Of a stretch of 64,000 nt of DNA, positions 48,542-61,040 are shown one piece after another. The stretch lies in the NCBI GenBank assembly GCA_010645155.1, contig CM021320.1, forward strand, positions 3,478,942 through 3,542,941. Direction: 5' to 3'. Under the pieces are notes generated by a model. The model searched no databases. It was not told the DNA's origin and worked only from the letters and a program-made list of their open reading frames with translations. How positions within the stretch are numbered: position 1 is the stretch's first letter; every line of letters begins with the position of its first letter. The translations under genes and the position numbers were made by a program. Origin of the DNA: Tigriopus japonicus. Taxonomy: Eukaryota > Arthropoda > Copepoda > Harpacticoida > Harpacticidae.

Positions 48542-50047
48542 TTTGTACAACAAAGTAACTTGGTGGGTCGAGACTCCGTTTGTCATAAACCACCTTCAGA
48601 CTAGATTGTTCGCCAAAGTTGTCTTAGGAAGTGACTTATGCCGGTATCGCATTTGTTTCTTGAATCCTATTTTCTCTTGCCTTTCTGAGGAGGGTTCTAA
48701 TTTCTGCTTGCCGTCATCGATGATTCAGAGTTGGAAACAACACCATGATCTCGACAGCTATTACTGATGAGAAGATTTTCCGACTAATTTTGAATTGTAG
48801 GAAGTCATTGAAGGAGTTTACTGAAGCATTGAGTCGATCACCATCCAAGTGGTGTGAAAGGCGATGGCGGAATTTCCTGTTGCCATTTTCATGGTAATCT
48901 TTTCTCTATAACCTGTTCTTGTAAATGCATGTGAATGTACAGGTACGAACTACGTACGTATTTGCGTAAGCACGAACGATGCCTTGAATTGAACGCAAAG
49001 ATCCGAAGTGATCTATTGGAGTGATTTTTTCCGAAAGATTCCTCGCGTCAAGGTCAATGAATGGGATTATGATTTGAATGGTAAAACACAGACTAGAGAG
49101 AGAGGATGGTAATAAACACACCAACGAGTCAGTGAGCATGTGTGCCACCTAAAATAATTGAAACCAATGTCCTTGATGCTGGACTAATCACCACTTTCAT
49201 CTCGTTGGATATAATCGTTTCCAAGAACCAGGTGTTTGTTTGCCCACTAGTAACTTACCTCTAGTATGTACTGTACTTACAATTTCTATGAAGACTAAAA
49301 GCTCGAAATAACCGTGGGATCTTGAGAATGAAGCACCGTGAACATTGACCGGGAGGGTTGCTTGGGTGACAAACGATTTGTCAAAAGTTTCAGTTTGACG
49401 TCGAGGCAAATTATTTCCCTCTATCTTGAACAACTTTGCTCGCTCAGTGTGGGTCCATTTCTATTGAAAACATGGACGAAAGTTATGGCTTAGAGGAAGG
49501 TCGAAGAGAAAGGAAAATGGCGGCTTGGAAGCGCTCCAGGATGATATCTTCTTGCAACCAAAGAACTACCGTTACCACAAAGTCTAGAATAACACGTTAC
49601 GACAACTTAATGTGCAAGGGTATGACTCTGATAGGTCGTTTCTTCTAACCGCTGATCAGAGAACAATGGGGGAATGAGTTGGTCAAACTAACGACGGTTC
49701 GTTTTCTCCCCCAATTAAAAACTTATACATAGTTGTGAAGGCACAACACACTCGACGAATCTAGTTCATAAGAAATTTTTGAAGGGCTTATCAACGACAT
49801 ATGGGAAAGTTAGCTGAGAAGCAATGATATCGTTTATTCTGGGGGAATTGTTTTAATGAACCACGCGAACAGACAGCTGTGGATTCATTTATCATACTTC
49901 TTGAGCAAATGCACTCTTTTATCAGCTCCGACGTCAAAAAGAAGAACACGCGTTTTTTCCATGTCTTTTTTGAGGCAAGAGGAGAAGCGAATCGAAATAA
50001 AATTCAATGCAGTTCTCATTTCGACGAGCAATGTAGACAGTCATGAT

Positions 50048-50557
50048 TAAGGCCCGGAAAAATATTTGCAAAAAAGTGACAAAATATCCATATTAAAAAA
50101 AAAACAAAATATTTTTTCGACAAGGCCATTATTTAGTATTTTTGTCCTTGTGCGCTCATTTTCCAAATTTGTTTCTGGTGAATTTGATATATTTTGCCGT
50201 TTTTGGAGGCCTACTTGAATGTAATTGATTCAAAAATACAATTTTCAGTTTTCCTCAATAAATGGCGCAATTTTTTTTTCGTGTATGACAGTTGTTTTGG
50301 CTGTGAATGTCAAGTTTCAGGACAAATGCGATTTTGTAGCGGTTTTTGTATATTGGGTTCATTTTTGGTAAGCCCTTCTGAGCATTGGTCGTTTATTTAT
50401 TTCCTCAATTTTGCCTGAAATATTTTTTTTTGACTCAAATATTCGAGAAAATATTTATTTTTCCCCAGAAAAAGCTAAAATATTTGAAAAATCGAAGAAA
50501 AACGGAGAAATATTTTTAAAATATTTTATCTTTTAAAAAAATTATTTCCGGGCCCTA
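50048..50557. mobile_element. hAT-like MITE, GGGCCCGG family (510 bp)
   Basis: Inverted ends TAAGGCCCGG and CCGGGCCCTA are flanked by a perfect 8-bp duplication GTCATGAT (50040-50047 and 50558-50565). It shares its interior with the 1870-2418 element. The small open frame inside shows no transposase motifs. Confidence 0.88.
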
Positions 50558-53028
50558 GTCATGATTTAGTTTTATGGTTTTAAATCTGTTTTTATAAACA
50601 AACGTCCACCATGATTGTGAAACAGTACATTTCCTCGACAATCAAGTTGTACCCCCATCGTGTCAATTTAATGGACAAATGCGCGATTTCAAAACGTTCA
50701 ATTTGTTGTGCGAACATTACGTACCCTTTGTAAACAGTTCCGTAATTAGTTGTCTTGTCCGGGATCCTGCTTTTCAAAAGGTCAAGACTCATGAAGGGTT
50801 ATTAGGTAAAAGATCACATTTCATGTGTCTCGGCAATCTTGACGAAATGTGGAAAGGGTTTCCTCTGGACGGTAATTATCCACAACAAATGATGATCAAG
50901 TGTACTAGCTAGCATACGTACTGTTCGTATGTGCAACGAGGTCCAAAAATTCTTTGAATTCTCATCTAAGGCCATTGAATAACCTTACAACGTCCGGCTG
51001 TCGGTTGACACTGATGCAAGCAAGGATGAATAATTGCCATATCCTTTAAGCGACTTCCACACTTGTGTTCTCGATCTGTGGACTGGACTATACGAGCTTG
51101 TAAGCACTGATCGTAATCTCCAGTGTCTTCCACTGTAAGCTCTTAATGTCTTCATCATCCGAAAATAGTTAATAATGACCAAGAATCAAGCGCTATGACC
51201 ATTTCAAGACAGAGCAGCACGGCTAATAAACGCAAAAACCACAAATGACGAGGGGAAAAGGGTCCGACCTGTATGGTTGGCTCTTTGGCTGGATAAATGT
51301 ATGGATGACTGGTCCTTAGTCATTAAATGCCAAGTGCTGTGGTTGAACGGTTTAATTTCAGTGTAGTCTATAATGCTCATCTGCGGGGGATTGATGGCTC
51401 ACCACAAATGGTCACGGCATCCACAACCAGATGATGTATGCTTAACGACCATCAAGGTCGATTCTCTTAATCTTGGCCAAGATGCCACCTTTGGCATCGG
51501 GAAAATGATGTTGATCGGGATCCAAATCTGGCCCAAAGAAGGTGTTCAAGGGAAGTGGTAGATTTTCAACATAAGGAACTCGAGCAGATCCCCCGAGGAT
51601 TATCCAAGTGATTCTAAGTATCTGGATGATGAAAAAGACAGATAGTCCAGGATGGACTTGAGGGGAAGGATTTGTCAACATAATTTTGCTCAACTTGCTT
51701 CATCCCTTCCTTGGTCTCAGAAGGAGCTAGGGGTAATTGCTATGCAATCCTTTTTCCGTTTTTCCGAGGCATTTTGGAATTTTTCAAGGTGGTAGAAAAT
51801 GACAAGCTTATCGGCGTTTTTTCTGACGGGCTTGATGAATTACTGAGAGCATTGCCGAGAAGTTTGAGAAACACTTCCAGAGGTCTGTCATTATTTGCTT
51901 CAAATCCACACGAGGCTAGATGGCTTAATTACAGTTGTCATGGCATATATTAATGTGGGTTATGGTGATCGTATGGTTCAAACCAGTGTTGGTTGACCTG
52001 ATCGCTCTCGGTCTCGATGTTTTCTTTAATGCTCGAGTGTATGTATGTCCAGCATCCTGAGACAAGAACAAGGTCAGAATCAACGATTCCCACCCTGGTT
52101 TTCAACTTTCAAGGCCAAAGTGGTGTGTGTTCAGTTTCATCGGATCCGTCTTAATTGAGTGACAATAATAGCATTTGTGGTCAAAGTACATTCTTTGAGC
52201 GAGAGGGCTTGGCTCGATTCAAAACCACTTACAACCTTACAAATCTACAAACCATAACACTTTTTGTATGTTACTTTAGAATCTCAAAGTAAGTAGACTT
52301 TAAGTTCAAGGCCATTACCATTTATGGACGGCTATCGTCAACAAATATTTTATGTTACCTACGAGATTTTTTTTAACAAGTTTTAAACAAATGGATCATT
52401 TTCCATAAAACTTTTCGATATTTTTTTATTCAATGTAAAGGGTATCTCCACTTTTACAAACAGGGTCGGCGGGCCAAGAGTAAACTACTTCAAACATTCA
52501 TAAACATCGCAATTTTCTATAGGTTTCCTTTAAATTTTCAGTTTCAGAATTACGAAATATTATTAAATAATAGTTGTTTTTTTACATTTCCCTGATGGAG
52601 CCCTTAAGACAAAATGAGATCATGGCATCGATGAGATGATTGTAACAGTTGGTGCAATGCCTTGCTTTTGTTCCTCAATTAGAGAAGTGAGTTTATATTT
52701 ACCGTAGTATCCCACCATGTCTGACTTTTAAGGATCGACCAAAGATGTCTATGAGCCTCAATTAGACCTGAAATGGACACGGTTTATGTACTTTAAAAGC
52801 CAAAGTTTACACTTGGCCCGCCTACCTTGTATGTGTTTGGAACACTTAAGCCATTGAAACTTTTCTATGCTTCACAGTGTCTACATATACGTTTTTCAGT
52901 TGAATTTCGTTGAGGTCATTTTTGAGCTTCATAATTTGAGAATCGCGCTTCAAAATGAATTGGTCAATAAGGCTTTGCTATAAAATCTTTGCTCTTTAGC
53001 AGATTTGAGTGGTGGTAAATGTCTTTAC

Positions 53029-53255
53029 CGGGGGTCGGCAACCACTTTTGGGTCAAGGCACACGAAATTTGATTTGTGTTGTCAGGAGCCCATCAAACAG
53101 GCATTGGTAGGTTCAGGGGCCCACAAATTAGCGATCAAAGAGCTTTGGGCCCACGAGTACAGTACTATGGATGGCGCTCGGGCCCACTATTTTGGACTTT
53201 CTCCATAGCTCTTGGGCCCACATTTGGGCCGCGGCCCACCGGTTGCCGACCTCTG
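53029..53255. mobile_element. hAT-like MITE with GGTCGGCAACC ends (227 bp)
   Basis: Ends CGGGGGTCGGCAACC and GGTTGCCGACCTCTG are near-perfect inverted repeats, similar to widespread hAT termini. The flanks GTCTTTAC and GTCTATAT agree at six of eight bases. The interior repeats GGGCCCAC four or more times. Confidence 0.7.
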
Positions 53256-53631
53256 GTCTATATATCTTTACGTCTTGTAGGTACGTAGATCCATTGTTTC
53301 AACTTTTAGCACACCGTATGTTGTTAAATTTACTTACATGATCATGCGAGATTCTCGAGCAACTTCGATTGCATTCACATTGATCAACGGAAATGGTTCT
53401 TGAAAAAGCCCTCAAAAACTGATTCAACTTTCAATTTGAGATCAGGTGTCTAACAACCCATTCATCGTCTTTTGTCACGCAATGATTTAAATTCGAATTT
53501 AATGTCAGTCATTTCTTTTCAATTTCAATGTGGTTTTAGCCTTCCATAAAAGCGACTTATAAATTGTGTCATTGGAGTAGCACTGCATTCGCAAAATTCC
53601 CTGACCGACGACCAGGAGCCCCGTGTTTCAC

Positions 53632-53643
53632 GGGAATTTTCCC
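53632..53643. promoter_or_regulatory. Palindromic NF-kB/Rel-like site
   Basis: GGGAATTTTCCC, a perfect 12-bp palindrome, contains the kappa-B consensus GGAATTTTCC. It lies about 170 bp upstream of the proposed transcription start of the cysteine-rich secreted protein. Binding by a Rel-family factor is inferred. Confidence 0.4.
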
Positions 53644-53771
53644 CCGCCTCCTGTTTTCCTTCGGTATCGACCGTTTGAATGGAGTTCTTGATGCGATTGC
53701 GGGATAGATTTGTCGGTTCAAATGTCGGGCCAATTCTGCTAAGTTACTCCGAAAGGTACAGGGAAAGAAAT

Positions 53772-53808
53772 TTATAAAGCCTCCGACCGCACTACGATCA
53801 GATTCAGT
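53772..53808 (+). promoter_or_regulatory. TATA box and initiator of the cysteine-rich gene
   Basis: TATAAA begins at 53772 and the arthropod initiator TCAGT lies at 53804-53808. Its A at 53806 is about 34 bp from the start of the TATA box, close to the usual spacing. The coding start follows about 180 bp later. Confidence 0.7.
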
Positions 53809-53988
53809 GTGTGAACGTGGTTTCCTGAGATCACTTGTGGTTCGTTCGAGAAACTTTAATGTATTGCCAATAGATTGTTAGATCTCTTGGTCAACCAACG
53901 TTTGTCAACTAGATCAGTGCCATCTGTATCATCGACAAGTTTAGAAATTAGTGTGCTCCTGAGATCTCTTGGTTCAATCCCGCTCAAT

Positions 53989-56906
53989 ATGATAATTCGA
54001 AGAAAGGTAAGGTCGAGGCCAAAAAGGCGATTATTTGATCAATTTGATTTGCCAACTGACCCAACCCTTCTATCCACGAGAAAGGGGTGCCAAAACACGC
54101 ACAAGTCATTGGCCAATGAATCGGAAAACAATTTTTGAAATCAATAGGCCATGATTACCCTATGTCAACCTATGTGCTTGTCTTCCTTCCAAAAGTTCCA
54201 TTAGCCATGCGAAACTTGTAAAGTAGCTCAATGGCATCTGGTCAAGTTCATAGAGAGCAAGTAAGCCAGGGTCATGATTGGATCGGATACCGTCGTTGAT
54301 TTTTCTCTTTAACAAGACCTACTCAAGTGAATTGGTCCAAATTAATGGTTATACATTTCAACCACGACCAAATAACGAGTTATTTTCAGCCTGTTAGGCT
54401 CTATTTGTCATGCCACATTGACGATGATGAACTGGAGCAAATTTGCTCTCTGGCCAGTTCAAAAGGGTGCGTCAAGGGTAGATTCTTTTCATACTCGGCA
54501 CATCTCTCATTGATCTATGGAGTAAAAGCTCGGTTCGCGAATTCTGAGACCCTCATTTCCTTATGACTGGACATCAAATGGTCCAATTGACAAGATTAAT
54601 GCCAATTGGGACACGGCGTGGCATAGATTCAGGCGTTTTTGTTGCCGTTTTCGAGTTTCTTTTGTAATATGACAAATTACCATTACACAGAAATGTCCAC
54701 GTTTGGCGAGTGCATTTTGAAATCTTGATCTCGTGGCCAAAGCTACGATTTGGTGAGCACATTGTTCCCGTGTCAAAAGGTCTAGCGAAACTAAACCATG
54801 TTTGTCGAAGGATCTTTTTTGTTTCATTCTTCATATGTTAAATCAAAAGTTCTCTGTACTCTTCCCTTTCAAAACCAAAGTACAAAAACCAGTAAGTTCT
54901 CTGGACTGTTTTCCTTGAAACCAAGTTTCCAATAACGACCTTAAAGACATAGATTTTCCATGAAAGTCTGGCTCGGTTTCCAGAACTTCAGGCCACCTGA
55001 TATTGAATTGTGAATTTAGGTGAATTAGCTCAAATGAAGCATGGAGCAAGTAATGTTCGCAGACCCTGAAATGAGCCATGAAAATTCATTGTCACTTGCT
55101 GTCATTACACCCCCTACCTCGACGATTTGGATTCCGTCTGATCTGATGACAGAAGTTCAGTGAAACGAAGACGCTAATCCGCTTGTGCAATGCAAGTTGT
55201 CATTATTATTGTGAGGTGTCCATGACGAGTCACACACGTTACACATAAACACGACCAAATTGAAATTGAGATGACATTCGGTCCTGATTTTATTTCAGGT
55301 GGCAACCTTCAATCACCTTCGCTGGACCCCGTTGCTAATAGTGGGAGCCCTTTTTCTAATCGAACCATCTTATGCAAAAGCAGAGACTCTGGCACACTCA
55401 AGAGCCAGTGCCCATGCTCGAAGGCAACGGAACATCCACGATTTCATAGAGGGTGGGGATCATAATCACGATGGTGCCAACCAATTAGATGCAGATGATC
55501 CCGATTTCTCAGGCATTGTGGATTTCAGCAATGCCGAACCAGGTCCAGGAGGCTCTTGGTGCATCACCAAGACTAAATATGTGGACCACATGGTCAAGGA
55601 CCAGATCAAGGAGTGCTGGCATCAAAATATCACCCAATGCCATGACACCTATGTGACCGAGTTCCTTCCAAGTCAGGAGCAAAAGTGCGAGGAAACGTTT
55701 TGGAAGTCGTGCAAAATTGACTTCAGAGAGATGCCTTACAACTACACCATGAAGAGTTGCCACACTCCTCTTATGAAAGTTTGTGACCAAGACGCATCCT
55801 TTGGCAAGCCTGAAATCGTTTGCAAGACCTGGTTTGAGTCCGAGTGTAATACAACGTACACGGAGACCACACCCAACGTGGAAGACAAACCCAACACTTG
55901 GTGCAAGAAGGTGCCGAGAAAGATTTGTGCCCCAGATAACTGCAAGATGGTACCCGGAGTAGAAGAGTGCCACGACAAAATTATTGTGTCCACAATCGAG
56001 AAACCAACAGAGTTATGTGATCTCCAACCTACTCAGCATTGTCGACTCGTTACCAAACTCACGCCTCATCTTTTGTCCAAAGAGGTGTGCAAAAACATTC
56101 CCAAAGAGGTTTGTCATTTGGCACTGAGTGCTCCAAAGCAAATCAAGAAACCTCTAACTTTGAAATGGTGTACGAGAAAGGGTGGTTCAAATAGGCAAGG
56201 CCAACGTGCCCCCCAAGCCAACAATAATATTCCAACATATACCAGCAAGCCAAGTTATCTCCCACCCCCACCACCTCCCTTAACGCAATCCCAAAACAAT
56301 CAACGAGGAGTGCAAGTGAATTTGAATGCTAATACGGGAAATAGTAACAACGTTATCAGCAACAACAATAACAATTTCTCCCCACAACCTACCTATGGAT
56401 CTCCTTCTCGACCGCCAATTCAAAACTTCCAGCTTGACAATGCAGCCTATGCAAGCTCTCCAGAAGTTCAGATCACAAAATTTAAACCTCGACCTCACGA
56501 GCGAAATGCTAATTTTGAGGAAGACAGGGATCAGGACCGGCCCACTGCTTTCCAACCTGTTTACCAGGAACAAGCTAAGCCTGCAGCTAGCATTCGAAAT
56601 CGGCAAACAATTCAATTGCCTGACGTTTTTCGAGAGGAACTCATCAAGGTGATTTCGGAGGAGGAATTAGAACGCGCACTGGCCGCAGAGGAGATCTCAA
56701 TTATTGATGAATCCGCCGAGGATGAGGAAGATCAGAGTGAAGAGGATATTCCCAAAGTACTTATTCCTCCACCTACTCACTTAAACGAAAGACCTCGTCT
56801 ATTTTCGGCCTCTATCACAGACGAAGTCGATTCAACAGGTCCAGGATTGGGCTCTTTTGGTGGTTTTGCTAACGTTAACGCTGGAGGTGAAGAATATTTA
56901 GGGTGA
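53989..56906 (+). CDS. Secreted cysteine-rich protein with disordered acidic tail
   Basis: Two exons join in phase 0: 53989-54006 (MIIRRK, donor gtaagg) and 55299-56906 (acceptor tttatttcag), giving 541 aa. There is no ATG at the start of exon 2 (it begins GTG), so the small first exon is needed. It completes a good signal peptide, with the hydrophobic stretch LLIVGALFLI and likely cleavage near PSYA. Next come a short His/Asp/Arg-rich linker and a domain of about 190 residues with some 18 cysteines in repeated pairs, such as CKNIPKEVC. After a KKPLTLKWC end come a Pro/Asn/Gln-rich low-complexity stretch with PPPPPP and a run of Asn, then an acidic C-terminus. N-glycosylation sequons are present (NITQ, NYTM, NTTY). 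It is presumably extracellular. I do not recognise the family; a matrix or cuticle role is only a guess. The intron is 1.3 kb, and an AATAAA lies at 57165. Confidence 0.88.
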
Positions 56907-57164
56907 CTGGATAAAGCCGCCCCACGTACAATCTACTTTCTGAAGAGTAGCCAATCATCAGATGTTGTACTCAGCTCTAGTCCAAAGATCCTAGTCATTC
57001 AAGGTGTATAGCCAAATATTATCTTCCACAAATCTCATTTTGAGTATTTACTTCCCAATTTCTCCCAATTTCTTTCCAACCTACCGACAAGCTATTTTGC
57101 AATATGAATTGTTTCATATGCATTCGTATCACACCTCAATTATACGTTATCCTTGTCACAGAAA

Positions 57165-57170
57165 AATAAA
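57165..57170 (+). promoter_or_regulatory. Polyadenylation signal of the cysteine-rich gene
   Basis: AATAAA about 260 bp after the stop codon, within an A-rich stretch. It is the first match downstream. Confidence 0.55.
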
Positions 57171-59107
57171 AAAATAGAGCCAGAATGATAAATTGGCGGT
57201 GACAAATCACTATTATTTCCATTAATGTTACTTGAACTTTCAGCTTTGATAAAAAAAAGACCGAGTTGTTAAGCATCAATTTGAAGCTCTGCTCGAGCGT
57301 GGGGAATACAAAATTGGTCACGCTTGCAAGAGAGGAACTCTGTAGAGAGGATTCAAAAGTGCCCTCTGGAGCAACGAATCAGGTCTAAGAGGACAAGGAT
57401 CCAAATCAATCAAGTTCGAAGTCAGGAACCAAAGAACTATGTTGTGAAAAGTTGAAAATAGGTTCATTGTCTGTCTGTGTGTCGTTGCCATTCAGATAAA
57501 AAACACAAATCCCAACCGGATCGATAGATATCTTATCATTGCTTTCAGAATCTCACTCTGGTGAGCAAACATTGAGGATTTGTCTTACATTTGAATTAGC
57601 TCTAATTCGAACAAATTCCGCACGTTGACAAAGCTGGCTTTGTTGTACACTATCATTATCTTAAGAAAATTCCAAGAAAATGTTGTCCGAAAGGGTCGTG
57701 CGTAAGCTTAAAGCGTTTTTCCCACTGTAATTTCGAAAGTTGACCGTTTTCATTCACATCAAACGTTTCTAATGACCTCCAAAATCAACTGACTGCACAG
57801 GTATTGCTCGGTAAAAGAGGACCCATGAAATCTTTACCAAAGTTTGTTTCACGGCATTGAATTGAACCCAAAATTTAAGACATCTTCAAATATGGCACGT
57901 TCTTCAAAATAATTTGGTTGGTTGTAAAAATCCAGTTTGGATTGGACTTTGGATTGGACAGATTGGACTTCTGACCTCTTGCAAAATTTTGAAAGAAAAT
58001 AACTTTTCGGCATCACCAAACAAGGTTGGCCCGTGCGTGTGCATGATAACGTCCATTCAGTCAAAATGAAACCCTCTCCGGATCAGTTGTAAAAGATATT
58101 TTTGTATCCCATATTCGCAATGTCTAAATATTATAAGCGCTGGTATGGTATTGGTTTGCACTGAATGCACAAACAAGACTTTTTAAACAATCCAGTGAAA
58201 GGATGATATTGAACAATCCAAAAGATTTAAGGGGAATCCCACACCCTATCAAATCTCAATTCTTCAAAGGAGTTTACTTTGAGTTCATTTTGGCGAAAAC
58301 TTACTCAAATCCTTTGAAAATTGGCGTAATTCATGTCCCTTGACATTGAAAAAAGAATTAAATAAAAATTAAATAGATGTTTAGATACAATTAATAAATG
58401 ACAAGAGCACAAGCCTTTGAAGATTGATAATTTTTTAAAAAAGATACACATACTGGTCAGCCAAAAATACAGAGTAATTGTTGTATCTCGATAAAAGAAA
58501 TGAATAATAATTGCCATTTCTTCTTTCAATCTCGAATTCCTTTCCGAAAACATAAATGGCGTTGCAAAGTATTTATTCATAAAGCACTTTGCCGAAAAGG
58601 CTGTTCTCGGGGAAATTTTGGTAATAATGACGATGTGAGGTCCGTGTCCAAAATGAATTACAGGTATAACGTGGAATGATGCTTGAACCTAAATTTCTCA
58701 AAGTAGCTTCTTCATGATTCGCTAAAATGGTTGAATGTAGAGAGGTCACAACAATTCAGACTGAAATATTAAGTAATTTAGCAAGTTCATATAAAATTAA
58801 TCAAGTTATTTGCTGCAATTTTTGGTGCAAGTTGCAATTTGCAAGTTTTTCCGAGCCCTGTCAATTAAAATTGTTGTGTTCGAAATATTTAAAAATACAA
58901 CTTAACAATCGCGAAGTATTAAGAATAAAAGTTCTTTATACAAACCCCTGTTGGCGCCTTTGTGCAAGGATGTTGAGATCATGACATCTATGAAATAATT
59001 AGGACAGTTTGAATGCCTTGAATTTGTCCCTCCAGAAGAGGAGGGCAGAATTTTGGGTTGGAAATTGGAGTGGATTATTTAGTATCCCAAAATGTCTCAC
59101 TTACAAA
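57171..59107. other. Intergenic, nothing recognised
   Basis: AT-rich sequence after the cysteine-rich gene, with short open frames only. Confidence 0.5.
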
Positions 59108-60025
59108 TAGGGCTGAATACTTAGGGCTTACCTAATAGCCTAGGTTTTAACCTAAAACGCCTATTTTGGGCAATTTTTCCCAAAAACTAAGTTTTCAAGC
59201 TAATATCAACATCCTCTAACAGCTTTTAAAGCAGGGTTTGATAAATTTTTGAATACCATTCTTAATCAACCCACTATTCAAGGGTCGATAGATCTGCCAA
59301 CAATAATTCGCTGGTAGACCAAATTTCGTACAAATATTAATTGTTAAGTTATTTCATTTATGATTTATTTTTGCAGGGAATCACATTCCTTGCAGCAGTA
59401 GTAGAAAATCCGCAACCATTCAAAAATATAGTAATTTTTTTCTTAACCTAAAGTGATTTGCACAATAAGGCTCCTTAACCCAGTGTCTTAAAAAACACAA
59501 GGGCAAAGGAAGAAAGAAGAGGAGTGGGAGCCACAATGATTTTCATCCCATCAACTTGCCGAATCAGCGTTACCTGGTGGTTTCACGCCGACATTGCCAA
59601 AAGTTGTTTGAAATACAACCAATTACGGGAGCTCACTGCCATTTTTGAAGTCACATGCCGCCAAATTCTGCCACCTTTGAGCGAAAATTTTCTCGTTTAC
59701 GATCATTTCATCTCGGTTTTTAGGGCGCAAATTTTCGATCTCTTTTTTATGTCGAAAAATTTTGATCTCGTTTTTTAAGTCGAAAATTTTGATCTCGTTT
59801 TTTAAGTCGAAAAATTTTGATCTCGTTTTTAGGTCGAAAATTTCCGAGCTCGTTTTTTGTCGAAAATTTTAAGTCGGAAATTCAATTAATAAAAGGCTAA
59901 ATTTGGTCTGAAAAGCCTCTGAAAAAGGTGTAATCTATTCAACCTAAAAAAACTAAAACGTAATTTTGGGCGACATAATTATGTCAGAATTTGCCCAAAA
60001 AGTTAACCTAAAATATTCAGCCCTA
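59108..60025. mobile_element. Putative TIR transposon containing a minisatellite
   Basis: The 12-bp ends TAGGGCTGAATA and TATTCAGCCCTA are perfect inverted repeats, and the adjacent sequence is also related (TTTTGGGCAA both sides). Flanks CTTACAAA and CTTAATAG agree only partly. No transposase is seen; a tandem repeat of about 27 bp lies inside. Confidence 0.55.
59727..59870. repeat. 27-bp tandem repeat
   Basis: About five degenerate copies of the unit TTTTGATCTCGTTTTTTAAG plus TCGAAAA lie inside the 59108-60025 element. Unit length varies by a base or two. Confidence 0.8.
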
Positions 60026-61040
60026 CTTAATAGGGATGGCCAAAAAAAGTTCATGAGCCTCAAGTACACCTTAACAACTTGCAAATACATTTTACAAGTT
60101 GTTAAATTTGACTTAAATAACCAAAAGTTTCAATATTTGGTGCAAGCTGCATTTTGCAACTTTATCCGAGTCCTACTTTTAACTTATAATTTTCTTTTGG
60201 AAGGAAATGTGAAAAAAAAACTTTGGGAAAAAATGATGAAATTGAACTTCCAAGTGTCATTAATCATAGACCACGGAACTCCTTGCATTAATTCGAAGTT
60301 TATGAGTCGATTTCTCAAAGATCGATTACGTCTCCGCGTGGGATCCCGAGTTTTTGGATCCGACTCACGACGAGCCAACCCAACAACCGATCCAATCCGA
60401 TACTGAGCCGGCTCATGGCCGATCTGGACCTATCCCTAGTAAGAACTGTTGCTCAAATACGTTTCAAGGTAGGGAAATGCCTTGAACTTGGAGGTTTAGC
60501 GGTATAATTGATGGCTCTTCCGTTGAAATATTTCCGAATCCGAACCTTTTCGAATCCGAACACTGTCAGCCCATATTCTACTAACATTTTTTCGACAGTT
60601 TGTTAATTTTGAGCAAAATATCAATCGTCAAAATTGATTCTGAGGAAAATGTTGGTTATTCGACCCATAAATCTACAAAATTGATTTGATTTTGCCTCAT
60701 AAGTAGAGCAAGGAAAGAAATAAGAAAAAAACAAGAAAAAAGTTATTAAAAAAGTTGACAAACTAAAGCAGTTATTCTCATTTAAGCTCGTCTACGCTGG
60801 GAAATCCAAGGAAATCTGCAATCAGGTACCACTTCAATGTGTTTCAGAGAGTAAATTTAGGTAACGGAAAAGTTTGAATAATTGTAATTTAATCAATGTC
60901 AACTCTTCATCAAATAAAAACACAAAAATAAATATGAAAAATGTTTTAGTACTCCATTACAACGTTAAGTCTAAGCAATCTAAATTTGATTAATACTCAA
61001 CCATGAATGAGGAAAGGAACTTTTGACTTTGTACATTAGC

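Larger units (their letters stand above)
48542..53631. other. Intergenic with two hAT-like elements
   Basis: Apart from the elements at 50048-50557 and 53029-53255, only short open frames without domains are present. The left end should hold the promoter of the PH-like gene. Confidence 0.5.

Noticed and set aside
55299..56906. Treating 55299 as a start codon of the cysteine-rich gene
   Set aside because: The first codon is GTG directly after a splice-acceptor sequence; a six-codon ATG exon at 53989 joins in phase and completes a signal peptide.
60031..60438. A further TIR transposon with TAGGGATGG/CCTATCCCTA ends
   Set aside because: Only about eight end bases match cleanly and the flanks show no target duplication.
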